Under the pieces are notes generated by a model that did not search any database, was not told the DNA's origin, and was given only the letters and a program-made list of their open reading frames with translations. From positions 62,001-126,000 of the forward strand of contig WTXI01000033.1 of assembly GCA_022376515.1 (NCBI GenBank): DNA of 64,000 nucleotides, given 5' to 3'. This document shows, in pieces, positions 56,101-64,000 of the stretch. Position 1 is the first letter of the stretch; each line of letters starts with the position of its first letter. This stretch comes from Lactifluus volemus. Its lineage: Eukaryota > Basidiomycota > Agaricomycetes > Russulales > Russulaceae. Position numbers and translations under genes: made by a program.

Positions 56101-57268
56101 GTGCGATCTTCCGATCTTTAACGTAGATCTCAAATCCTGCGTTATCAAATGTGATCTTGCCACCTTTCCGCATCAGCGCGCCGACCGAGAAGAATCGCGC
56201 GCGAGCGTCAGGGACGTGCATCACATCATGCAGGGTCAATTGAATGTTTTTGTTCCCTCCGAGGGGTGTGACAACAATATCTCCGGTTCCGATCTGATCG
56301 ATTTCGGCGTGCCCACCAAGACTGACTTGTCCCCGGGCCGGCTTCCACGAAGTGAAGTCGGATCGATAAGGGCTGATATGATGCGTGGCGCCGGAATCAA
56401 CCATCCATCGCGATCTCACAGCAGCGTAAAGGGAAACGCGCATATCATTACTGTCATCGGAGATCTCGGTGATCGTAGCGGTAGGTACTATGTGCGCGTT
56501 GACCGCCTTGCTTCCGCTAGACGTCTGCGCCGCGCTCCCCTGCTCCTTATCCTTTTTATCTTTGGCAGCCAGATCCTTCTTCTTCTTCTTACACTCGTTA
56601 CTTTTGTGCCCCTTTTTATTACAGTAGAAACATGTAATATTAGTCTTATCATTGCGTTTGATTGGGGCGATCTTGTTGAGTGAAGCGGAAGTTCCGGACC
56701 GTCGACCTTCCTCATTTAGAATGCGTTCCTGGACCGTGGTCGGGGAAAGATCCTTGGGCGCTCCGGTGGCCAAAATGGTCGACGCGACTGCCGAATAGGA
56801 CTCGGGAAGTGCCTTGATCAAGATAAAACATAATTGAAGATCGGAGATATTCATATTGTTGTTACGTAGGGTGATGCACGCGTCATTAAGTTTCTGCAAT
56901 TGAGGCATCATCGGTTTTGATTCCTCGAGGGATGTCCCGGTCAGGGCAACCCAACTATTGAACGCGGACATAGATCCGACGCCTCCGTAGATCCGTTGAA
57001 GTTCCACCCACTTAGCTTTAGCAGTTCCGAACTTTGTATCATCAGAGACTGAGTTCCAGACGTCCTTTTGACAATACATCTCAAAGACGCCCGTTATCAT
57101 CCCGTCAGTTTCCGTCCAGGCTGGAGTGGGGGTAGATTGATCTACGGTCACATGATCTTTAAGTCCGTTAAGCCGCAGAAGTGCTTGCATGCGCGATGAC
57201 CAGACAGCCCAGTTAGATCCGTCGAGGATCTCGATCCCGGCTGCAGGAGGGAATGTGATTGCAGGCAT
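53189..57268 (-). CDS. Copia gag-pol polyprotein
   Basis: Single intact ORF of 1359 residues. Gag: residues 1-230, with a CCHC zinc knuckle at about 213-226 (CFYCNKKGHKSNEC). Aspartic protease: DSGATHHI at about 291. Integrase: HHCC domain at about 425-470 (WHQRMGHMS, then CPGCALGKQSR), core IHSDLAGPMQ, HSDRGGEYMGG and PQQNGVAERWNRT, the D,D-35-E set. Proline-rich linker at about 780-850. Reverse transcriptase: FLNGLLDEEIYMEQPEGF and the catalytic YVDD in IILYVDDITILG. RNase H: GYSDSSLGDQADD, TVAQSTTQAEYMAL and HGDNKGAIDLA. Gag and pol are fused without frameshift, as is usual for copia. All catalytic residues are present. Confidence 0.97.
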   Translation of the reverse strand: MPAITFPPAAGIEILDGSNWAVWSSRMQALLRLNGLKDHVTVDQSTPTPAWTETDGMITGVFEMYCQKDVWNSVSDDTKFGTAKAKWVELQRIYGGVGSMSAFNSWVALTGTSLEESKPMMPQLQKLNDACITLRNNNMNISDLQLCFILIKALPESYSAVASTILATGAPKDLSPTTVQERILNEEGRRSGTSASLNKIAPIKRNDKTNITCFYCNKKGHKSNECKKKKKDLAAKDKKDKEQGSAAQTSSGSKAVNAHIVPTATITEISDDSNDMRVSLYAAVRSRWMVDSGATHHISPYRSDFTSWKPARGQVSLGGHAEIDQIGTGDIVVTPLGGNKNIQLTLHDVMHVPDARARFFSVGALMRKGGKITFDNAGFEIYVKDRKIARGYMEDNLFYFDTSNPAINVHGSAAQSIDIWHQRMGHMSYNALMRYSESVKGIALTAPIDQDRDQSPCPGCALGKQSRLPFTASPKRSTARMQLIHSDLAGPMQKQSIQGALYMGSFIDDYSRHAVVYFLKSKDQIVDAFKDFLVRAEKQTSDKILAIHSDRGGEYMGGPMQLILSEHGIEHRTTMPYSPQQNGVAERWNRTILDKARAMFHSAGLSLGFWELAVDAAVHTYNRTPTRVLGWRTPHELWNGGHVPDVSYFRIFGCRAYAHVPEELRKKLDPQAIPTIFVGYEPGSKGYRLWNRSKRSVMLSRNVTFDEREFPAKESVEPSAPPVQPLAIDWPVTLHFPSSEPGGPAPPQTPANTSVYATPPSRPPALQLTPDVAPPRPPLPRPLLPLRRPPPAPPVPGPSGVVPERPPSPRRLRANPKQNPQYLTATASSRARRPAQLSHAVLLSAAEVRDPLSYREAMASDRAEEWQRACAYEIDALAKNGTWVLVPLPPGRKTVKSKWVFKHKADGRFRARLVAKGFTQIQGIDYDETFSPVARFESLRLLLALAALEDWEIHQMDVKSAFLNGLLDEEIYMEQPEGFIDQAQSDKVCLLKKALYGLKQASRAWNSQFHGVLIGLGFTRTHSDAGIYHRQDAGGQLIIILYVDDITILGDSRDGVNQIKITLSSHYEMTDLGEIDSYLGVRITRDRSIKRLEIDQSRYISEIVDRFGMADANPARTPLPAGAETHLIKHNGEATPAEIKDYQKIIGSLLYVQIGTRPDISFAVSRLAQYASNPSPQHLRLAKYILSYLKGTQALRLRYDGERGDGLHGYSDSSLGDQADDCHSTSGYVYLLGGAAISWSSRKQKTVAQSTTQAEYMALTDAANQAAWYRSFFGEIGYEISDPIPLHGDNKGAIDLALNPVTGKRSKHIPIKHHAIREYIEEGQIDLIRTSTLDMLADGFTKPHAHVKLQDFLTGLGLI

Positions 57269-57943
57269 AATTTGCTATTGATAAGATAAAGCGATGATTT
57301 TTTGATAACCTGGGAATGAGGAGCAGTCAGACCCAGAGATCGAAGATCTGATTGGATCCCTGACGTATTCAGCTGTGCACCCTGAATCTTATCAGATCCA
57401 GTCTCTCGGACTTTGCGCGCGGTGTGATCTAATAATCTATCCTATCTTAGCGTACCGCAGTTGTGACGAGCCCAAGCGCTCAGGGGAGTGATTACCCCCG
57501 CCTTGTTCTAGACCCAAGAACCGTGCTCCGCAAGGAAGTCATCGGCCAACCGTTCAGTAGGCAAATAGTCCCCGGGGCCTCCCACCCGGTTTCCTAACAT
57601 GGCAGTAGGGCCGCATCCGGCTCGTCCGCGCCGCGCCTGACCGGCTAACGTGCGTCCGTTTCCCCGGGCTAAATTAATTAAGTAACCGCGCAAACCGGGC
57701 CGAGAGAAAACTCGCGCGTGCTTCAGCGTCGCCGCGCTCTCGCACAACGCTCGCGGGAAATCCCGGAAAGGGATCCAGCCTACGCCGATCCCCCGGCTCC
57801 AAGGACCGGGAGAAGTGGGATTACCAAGCGAAGTAAACAGAAGCTCGCCTTAGGGAGAACCGTAAGCGCGTAGAGTAGTGCAAGTGCGAGACTGTTGTAA
57901 TTTGATCTTCTTTGGAATTCACAGGGGCGCAGGGCCCATAACC
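57269..57943 (-). other. Copia 5' leader with half-tRNA primer-binding site
   Basis: Next to the 5' LTR the minus strand reads GGTTATGGGCCC (57943-57932). This is complementary to the anticodon stem-loop GGGCCCAUAACC of initiator tRNA-Met rather than to the tRNA 3' end. Priming by a cut half-tRNA-iMet is established for Drosophila copia. The remaining 660 bp is untranslated leader; the short ORF inside it (57747-57508) has no recognisable motif. Confidence 0.75.
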
Positions 57944-58328
57944 TGTCGTTACAATAGCTTAGATAATCCTGTGAGATTAGATAGCGTTCAGTCGTAGGCA
58001 AGAAGACTTTATTCATAGATCATAAGTACCTGTGAGATTAGATAGCGCTAAGACACAGGTAAGCCAAATATGGTAAGAAATGACATAAGCTATACTCACT
58101 TCAGTCGTAGGCAAGAAGACTGAAGTGAACGCGTCGAAAACTACGTTCTTTTATACTGTCCAGAGCAGATGTAAATGTCCAGAATAATAGCATTCTTTAT
58201 TCTACCCATAATCGTGTATCTAAGTGTCCAGGGAGCTAGTCCCGTACATAAATTGTCATTAATCATATTTACTCCGTTCCGCGGTTTCCGGTCCGCTAGA
58301 TCCGCGGGATCCGGGTCGCGTCTCAACA
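57944..58328 (-). repeat. Copia 5' LTR (385 bp)
   Basis: Identical, as far as I can read, to the LTR at 52771-53155. It contains the promoter of the element and is followed by the target duplication CAGGT (58329-58333). Confidence 0.95.
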
Positions 58329-58333
58329 CAGGT
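58329..58333. repeat. Target site duplication, right (CAGGT)
   Basis: Second copy of the CAGGT duplication, after which exon 3 of the unknown-family copy 3 resumes. Confidence 0.9.
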
Positions 58334-58957
58334 TATGGAATTGCGAAAGGACTATGGGAATCCGAACATCGGGTCCTGCTGGGAGAGCCCCGTCGGGAGC
58401 AACCATCTCCGGATGTTCCGCCAGAATGGATTCGAAGCCAACACTGGCGCGTTATTCCTTGCGTACGTCTCTAGCAAAGCGTTCTTTTGTTCCGGTTCTG
58501 ATGGCATTCATTCGGGCATTATTAGTGTCTCAGAGGAGGATGTGTGTTGCATTTCATTCTCAGCTTTGGACACGTACATCCCCTTCTAACTAGCCCAATC
58601 CGCAGAACGTTTTCGATGGCCACAACATCACCGAGGATGGCTACAACCGTGGCCGGTGAGTAATACCTTCCGGTGTAACACCACACCCTCTGCAAGCCTG
58701 ACAGCGCTATTTTGTGTCCAGCGATAGTCTTGTACAAGATGCACTCCGTGTAAACTTGAAGAGGTATCGAAGTATCAACTACCATATTACTGCGAAGTGC
58801 ATTTCAGGAATGATTCCACCTGGCTCCGACGGCATCAATCAAGGTGAGTGGACAGAGCCGCTCGCCTCACCCTTGTGAAATTAATTCAATGGGCTGTTGG
58901 ATAGGTATAGCAATTGATGGCGTCGTGACGCTTCTAACCGTGACGGTCGTGGAATGA

Positions 58958-59487
58958 CACTCCGTCCCTTTCCATATAGTAGTATCTAGTAGAGCTCGTT
59001 ATATATACTAGTACTGCAGAAGTAACAGAACCCGGTTTGCTTGATTTATAAATGCGTTCCAGCTGCCAGTGCAAAGTAGCGCATGACAAAGAAGCTCTTC
59101 GGATACACACGTCATCTCCGATGATAGGAAAACTGGTCAGAGACTCGTGTGTTCAGCAAAACAGACAAGACAGTCGACGGACGGCTAAATCTCGAGACTC
59201 TTATTCGTGCCCCTTACGTCGCTCCTTCGGGCACCTAAAAAAACGGCCATGAAGCCGGCAAGCGGCGCAACTTCGCAGAAGGAGACGGTCATGATGATTG
59301 TCTAAGAGACCCTATACCGCATCTGTAGCCTGACGTCGCTCAGCCATCGAGCCTGAGAATGAGGTGATCCCCAGCCTGCGATTCGATTAGCGTCCTTCTT
59401 TGGCATGACCGGATATCTCCGAAAACAAGGATGCAGGGCTTAGGGCCCTCTCAACCCCCGCCCGCTTGTATTCGTTCTATCAGCTAG
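58958..59487. other. Intergenic stretch before the C2-NACHT-WD40 gene
   Basis: About 530 bp with no supported gene; it presumably holds the promoter of the NLR-like gene. Confidence 0.4.
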
Positions 59488-62400
59488 ATGTTGTATGTCA
59501 AAATCTCTCATGTCGATGCCCCCTATGTTAATTTTTACCACAGTCCGAGGCACATCAATCCCACTCAGGTCAGCGAAACGCAACCGAGCTCTTCCCCGCT
59601 CCAGTTGACTGGTACGTATGTTTATCGCCATGCTGCGCTAAGTACTAAACATCTTGCCCTGCTAGTTGTCAGAGCGCACAACCTTCCCCGTCTCAAGACC
59701 CTCCTTGGTTGGAAGAAACCCCGATTTTACGCTACTGTGATAGACGGGGGGAGAACATGGCAGACACAGTCTGTGCGGAGCGTAGCCCAACGCGTGGAAT
59801 GGAACGAGAACATCGATTTGTAGGAAATCTTGCATTTTTATTCCTATTTGCAACTGAGTCTCTCTTGCAGCATCGTAGAACCACGCTCTTGCATTACAAT
59901 ATCTCTCTATGTGAAAGTGTCCATGCGGAAAGATATCCTTGTTGGAAGGCAGGAGATAACCTGTGAACCCCAACATGGTTCGTCTCCTAAGTACTCTAAC
60001 CCATGCGTCTGGCTGAGCATCCTGCAAATAGAAATAGGTCTTGTTTTCGGCAATGATGGCGGACATTCGACCGAGGCAACCACACTCTTCTTAGCGATCA
60101 CCGAGTCAGCGAACAGGAATTCCTCTCTGAATGTGGCAGTCAACACCCCGAGCCCCACAACGGCCGATCTCGATAATACGGCTGCTGAAGGAGGGGCTAC
60201 GCGTATTGATGTCCAACTCAACAGTGAAACCATGCCATCCATGATAGCTGCCGCCTCTCGACCTCCTTTATCCCGGACAGGTGCCCTTCCCGTTGAGAGC
60301 GATACTCCTCCTGAGCCACCAGTGGTGGGAAGCCAGCCAGAGATGACACGTACCGCTCTTCGTCGCGCTGAGGAAGCTATCACCAACGTCAATACGATAA
60401 AAACATGGAGAAGTGCTGTTACCAATATCAAGTGGGTGATGGACACCGTCACTCCGATCGCAGCAGTATGCTCGATATCGTATTTTCCCATCCGTCGCCG
60501 AGCTAACTTCCACCCTTCAGTTGAACCCCTACGCAAAACTAGCGTGGAGTCTACTCTCAAAGATCCCGGAGGTCCATCTCATTCCTTCTCAGGCGATGAA
60601 GAACAGTCACTCATTTTGTTTCTTATTCATTTTACCACCAGACATTGCTAAAGCAGGTTGAACGTGACCTCGATATCGAAATACTACTTGAGGCCATACA
60701 CGATGTCTTTGAATTTGCAGAACAGGCTGATGTTTTGAGGAACATCATGCCAGAGTCTAGACAGGCAACAATTCTCAAGGAGATGCTCGAATGTGTCTCC
60801 AAATGTGCCGAATTTATCCGATCATATGCGGAAGATGTCCAAGTTGGTATGTCGTCTTCATCTATCTCATTGGCTATTATAATTATGTGATTTTCAGGAA
60901 AGCGGGCTCTAAAGTATATCGTTGGCCAAGTTGACGGAGAAATAGAACAATACCGCACGGACCTCGTCCGACTGCAAACCAGTTTCCTCGCCCGTGCTAT
61001 TGTCACCGCCGAGGTTGCTGTGCTAGAAGCTGGTGCGTAACTTTGATGGTCGCAGGACTGTCGGATCGTCCATTTGACAAGGAGCACAGAATTGGATGCA
61101 AGAATCAGAGAAATGCCCTATAAGGGAGGCTGGCGATTCAATGATAAGCGCTGTCTTCCAGGCACGCGCGAAAGGTTCTTGGACTATATTATCAAGTGGG
61201 TTGATAATCCCGAGTCTGAACGTGCGCTCGTCCTCCTCGGCCAAGCAGGCACGGGAAAGTCTTCTATTGCCCATGAGATTGCACGTCATTTCGACAACAA
61301 GTGTCTCGGCTCTTACTTCGCCTTTTTGCGAAAGGAGCAGTCCAAAGATGAGGCTTACCAGCTCTTCACGACACTTGCTCGCGATCTCTCTGATCGCAAT
61401 CCTGCGTTCAAGCGCGCCCTTGGGAGGGTCATCAAGGATAGATCGTCTCTTTGTGGTTCCCGAGACTATTGTACACTTTTCCAAAGCCTTCTCATCGAAC
61501 CGCTCAAGACCGTGCCACCACGTAGTCCAGTTCTCGTTGTCATCGATGCATTGGATGAGAGTGGGGCAACAATTGACAAAAACGGACTACACACCTTTCT
61601 TGCTCAATGTCTCATTGACCTCCCACCAGTCTTCCGCATACTCATCACCTCAAGACCGGAGAATGGTATCGAACCTGCCTTCGCCAACGCAAAGTCCGTT
61701 GGTATTCTCCACATGGATGATCCCCAACTGGCTGCCAATACGGAGCGAGATATTGGCGTATATCTCCAGAGCGAGCTCCCCGAAGACGTGTTCAAAGACA
61801 ATGGTGACCAATTAGCGAAGGCGGCAGACGGCTTGTTTCAATGGGCGGTCATTGCATCCGGGTTCATACATAGCCGGGGTATCCTTGGCCTTAGCAAGAA
61901 GGAGTCCGTGCGGCGCCTGTTGGGACACCCTCAAGGTCGGAATGACAAAGGACTGTTGGACAACTTATACAAAGAAGTTCTCAAAGAGTACATCAAATCA
62001 CATGAAGCACAGATTGTATTTCGATCTGTCATGGGACAACTTCTTGCTGCGATCGAACCTCTCTCTATCAATTCCTTGATTGATTTGCGACAACATGCAA
62101 CTGAAGATGATCCCGAGGATTCCGATCGCGTGCTTGGAATTCTCGGTTACCTGGGCTCGCTACTGAGCAACGTCACTTCTTCTGATCAAACGCGACCTAT
62201 CGTTCCTCTCCATGCATCATTCCGCGACTTTCTGACCAGCAAGAAGAGTGATGTGTTTTATGTGGACCTTGGCGACGCCCACCGTCAGTTGGCACACTCC
62301 TGTCCTACGTTAATGCTCGATAGCCTCAAATTCAATATCTGCAAACTCGAGTCGTCACATCTCGCCAACAGCGACGTCCCAGACTTGAAATCTCGAATTG

Positions 62401-64000
62401 CCAAATACATCCCACCTGCTCTATCATATGCCTGCATTTATTGGGGCGACCATTTAGGACACGTTTCTTTCGAACGCGAACTCTTTAAGAAGCTTCGATC
62501 CCTGCTCGAGACGAAGTTTTTATTTTGGCTGGAAGTTTTGAGCGTCAAGAACAGTGTAGGCGTTGCTTCACCAGCGTTGTCATCTCTGTCGATGTGGTTG
62601 CAGCCGGAGGTAGGTACATCATCATTCAATATGACATGTAGTGACTCTAAATTGCAATAGCGTTCGCACCCGGAGGTGAAGAATTTGTTGGCATTGGTGA
62701 ATGATGCGTCCGCATTTATGCGTTATTTCGGAATGATGATGGCAATGAGCGCTCCGCATATCTATATCTCTGCTCTCCCTTTCGCCCCGACCTCTTCCGA
62801 GACCCTCAAGCAATATATTCACCAATTTCCTCGCACACTGGCCTTGGAACGCGGGCAGTTGTCTCATTGGCCAGCATTGGAAATGACGATTCAGACCTAT
62901 AGCCGATACCTCTATTCTGTTGTATTCTCGCCTGACGGGCAGAGTATCGCATCAGGTTCGCACGATCACACGATTCGTGTGTGGGATTCCACAACAGGAC
63001 AGATCGTAGCGGGCCCGTTTACTGGACACACCCATTTGGTCACATCTGTCGCATTCTCGCCAGACGGGCAGCGTATCGCATCAGGCTCGGACGATCGCAC
63101 GATTCGTGTGTGGGATGCCACAACAGGACAGGTCGTAGCGGGCCCGTTTACTGGACACACCAATCCGGTCTCATCTGTTGCATTCTCCCCGGACGGGCAG
63201 CGTATCGCATCAAGTTCGCACGATCACACGATTCGTGTGTGGGATTCCACAACAGGACAGATCATAGCGGGCCCGTTTACTGGACACACCTTTTGGGTCA
63301 CATCTGTTGCATTCTCACCAGACGGCCAGCGTATCGTATCAGGTTCGTTCGATGGCACGATTCGTGTGTGGGGTGCCACAACAGGACAGATCGTAGCGGG
63401 CCCGTTTACTGGACACACCGATTTTGTCACATCTGTTGCATTCTCGCTGGACGGGCAGCGTATCGCATCAGGTTCGCACGATCACACGATTCGTGTGTGG
63501 GATTCCACAACAGGACAGATCGTAGCGGGTCCGGTTACTGGACACACCGATTTTGTCACATCTGTTGCATTCTCGCTGGACGGGCAGCGTATCGCATCAA
63601 GTTCGCATGATGTCACGATTCGTGTGTGGGATGCCACAACAGGACAGATTGTAGCGGGCTCGTTTACTGGACACACCGATTCGGTCAGATCTGTTGCATT
63701 CTCGCCTGACAAGCAACGTATTGCATCAGGCTCGGAAGATGACACGATTCGTGTGTGGGATGCCACAACAGGACAGGTCGTAGCGGGCCCGTTTATTGGA
63801 CACACCGATTCGGTCAGATCTGTTGCATTCTCGCCAGACGGGCAGCGTATCGCATCCGGCTCGGACGATCGCACGATTCGTGTGTGGGATGCCACAACAG
63901 GACAGGTCGTAGCGGGCCCGTTTACTGGACACACCGATTCGGTCAGATCTGTTGCATTCTCGCCAGATGGGCAGCATATTGCATCAGGCTCAGACGATCA
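59488..64000 (+). CDS. C2-NACHT-WD40 NLR-like protein (cut by right window edge)
   Basis: Fungal STAND ATPase with three parts. Exons: 59488-59611, 59666-59819, 59871-59977, 60032-60465, 60521-60571, 60642-60846, 60898-61036, 61082-62609 and 62661 onward. The C2-like domain is in exons 1-3 (QLTVVRAHNLPRLKTLLGW, ATVIDGGRTWQTQ, WNENIDF), a calcium/lipid-binding fold common at the N-terminus of basidiomycete NLRs. A helical region follows (LNPYAKLAWSLLSKIPE, LLEAIHDVFEFAEQ). NACHT has P-loop GQAGTGKSSIAHEIA, Walker B VLVVIDALDESG and RILITSRPENGIEPAF. Then a helical linker and at least 8 complete WD40 repeats, the ninth cut by the window edge. All junctions keep frame. Exons 3-4 could be read without the intron 59978-60031, which is 54 nt and open. 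Probable intracellular receptor; ligand unknown. Confidence 0.9.
62930..64000 (+). repeat. WD40 repeat array, at least 8 units of about 129 bp
   Basis: Units share SVAFSPDGQRIASGS and TIRVWDATTGQ.VAGPFTGHTD.V almost unchanged. Variation is confined to a few positions, such as HT(H/N/F/D)(L/P/W/F/S)V and S(H/D/F/E)D. The array continues beyond the window. Confidence 0.9.

Larger units (their letters stand above)
52771..58328 (-). mobile_element. Complete Ty1/copia LTR retrotransposon, 5.56 kb
   Basis: Full-length element in minus orientation: 5' LTR 58328-57944, primer site at 57943, leader of about 675 bp, one gag-pol ORF 57268-53189, polypurine tract, 3' LTR 53155-52771. It is flanked by a 5-bp CAGGT duplication. 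The LTRs begin TGTTGAGACG and end GTAACGACA (minus strand). They look identical over 385 bp on reading, and the ORF has no stop, so the insertion is recent and the element may be active. The domain order protease-integrase-RT-RNase H identifies Ty1/copia, not Ty3/gypsy. Confidence 0.97.
52283..58957 (+). pseudogene. Unknown family copy 3, split by a copia element
   Basis: Exons: 52283-52453, 52533-52609, 52690-52770 plus 58334-58462 (exon 3, interrupted), 58526-58541, 58606-58655, 58722-58843 and 58905-58957. When the element and one copy of the 5-bp target duplication are disregarded, exon 3 measures 210 nt, exactly as in copies 1 and 2, and the whole frame is open at 232 codons. The only lesion is therefore the retrotransposon, inserted within the codons that follow LGDGRAWGGQ. 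The protein is the most diverged of the three (IGEPHTANLGDGRAW, GSCWESPVGSNHLRMFRQNG). Confidence 0.85.

Noticed and set aside
54513..56683. Plus-strand ORFs of 65-155 codons inside the retrotransposon
   Set aside because: Shadows of the gag-pol ORF, whose domains are unambiguous on the minus strand.
1..64000. CRISPR array, prokaryotic operon or phage-type system
   Set aside because: No spaced short direct repeats and no prokaryotic gene organisation. All genes are intron-rich and fungal; the only tandem arrays are WD40 repeats.

Overview
The window is nuclear DNA of a filamentous basidiomycete, most likely Agaricomycetes. The evidence is dense short introns (about 50-70 nt, GT..AG), single-gene transcription units, F-box families, NACHT-WD40 (NLR-like) genes and tandem old yellow enzymes. 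I cannot place it below class from sequence alone. Splice sites were worked out by hand from conserved protein families and reading frame. For each complete gene model the exon lengths sum to a whole number of codons.

Layout. 1-2550: the N-terminal half of a cytochrome P450 running off the left edge, followed by a decayed P450 relic. 2972-5103: NOP58 (box C/D snoRNP core). 6855-12361: three tandem old yellow enzyme genes on the minus strand; the most distal has lost the active-site Tyr. 14555-19267: a frameshifted NACHT-WD40 gene. 19905-23422: two tandem F-box genes, both with lesions. 24411-25974: ERG27 (sterol 3-keto reductase). 25287-32700: a segmental duplication that copied a ferritin-like secreted protein gene (both copies intact) and the 3' half of ERG27 (now a pseudogene); a 45-bp near-perfect palindrome sits at the distal edge of the first unit.

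35286-45842 is a conserved housekeeping block: NCS6 (tRNA 2-thiolation) and NOP9 (40S biogenesis) are divergent across 114 bp; next come a BEM46-like alpha/beta hydrolase with two apparent GC-AG introns, UXS1 (UDP-xylose synthase), and ENP1/bystin (40S biogenesis), the last two divergent across 121 bp. NOP58, NOP9 and bystin all serve ribosome or snoRNP assembly.

47003-58957 holds three tandem copies of a basidiomycete-type protein I cannot assign a function. The third is split by a complete, apparently very young Ty1/copia retrotransposon (identical-looking 385-bp LTRs, 5-bp target duplication, intact 1359-codon gag-pol, half-tRNA-iMet primer site). 59488-64000: an apparently intact C2-NACHT-WD40 gene that runs off the right edge and shows what the frameshifted NLR should look like.

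The accessory theme is birth and decay of gene families by tandem duplication: P450, OYE, F-box, ferritin-like, the unknown family and NLRs. I did not find a prokaryote-style defence system or CRISPR. The best candidates for undescribed biology are the unknown three-copy family and the paired NLRs.
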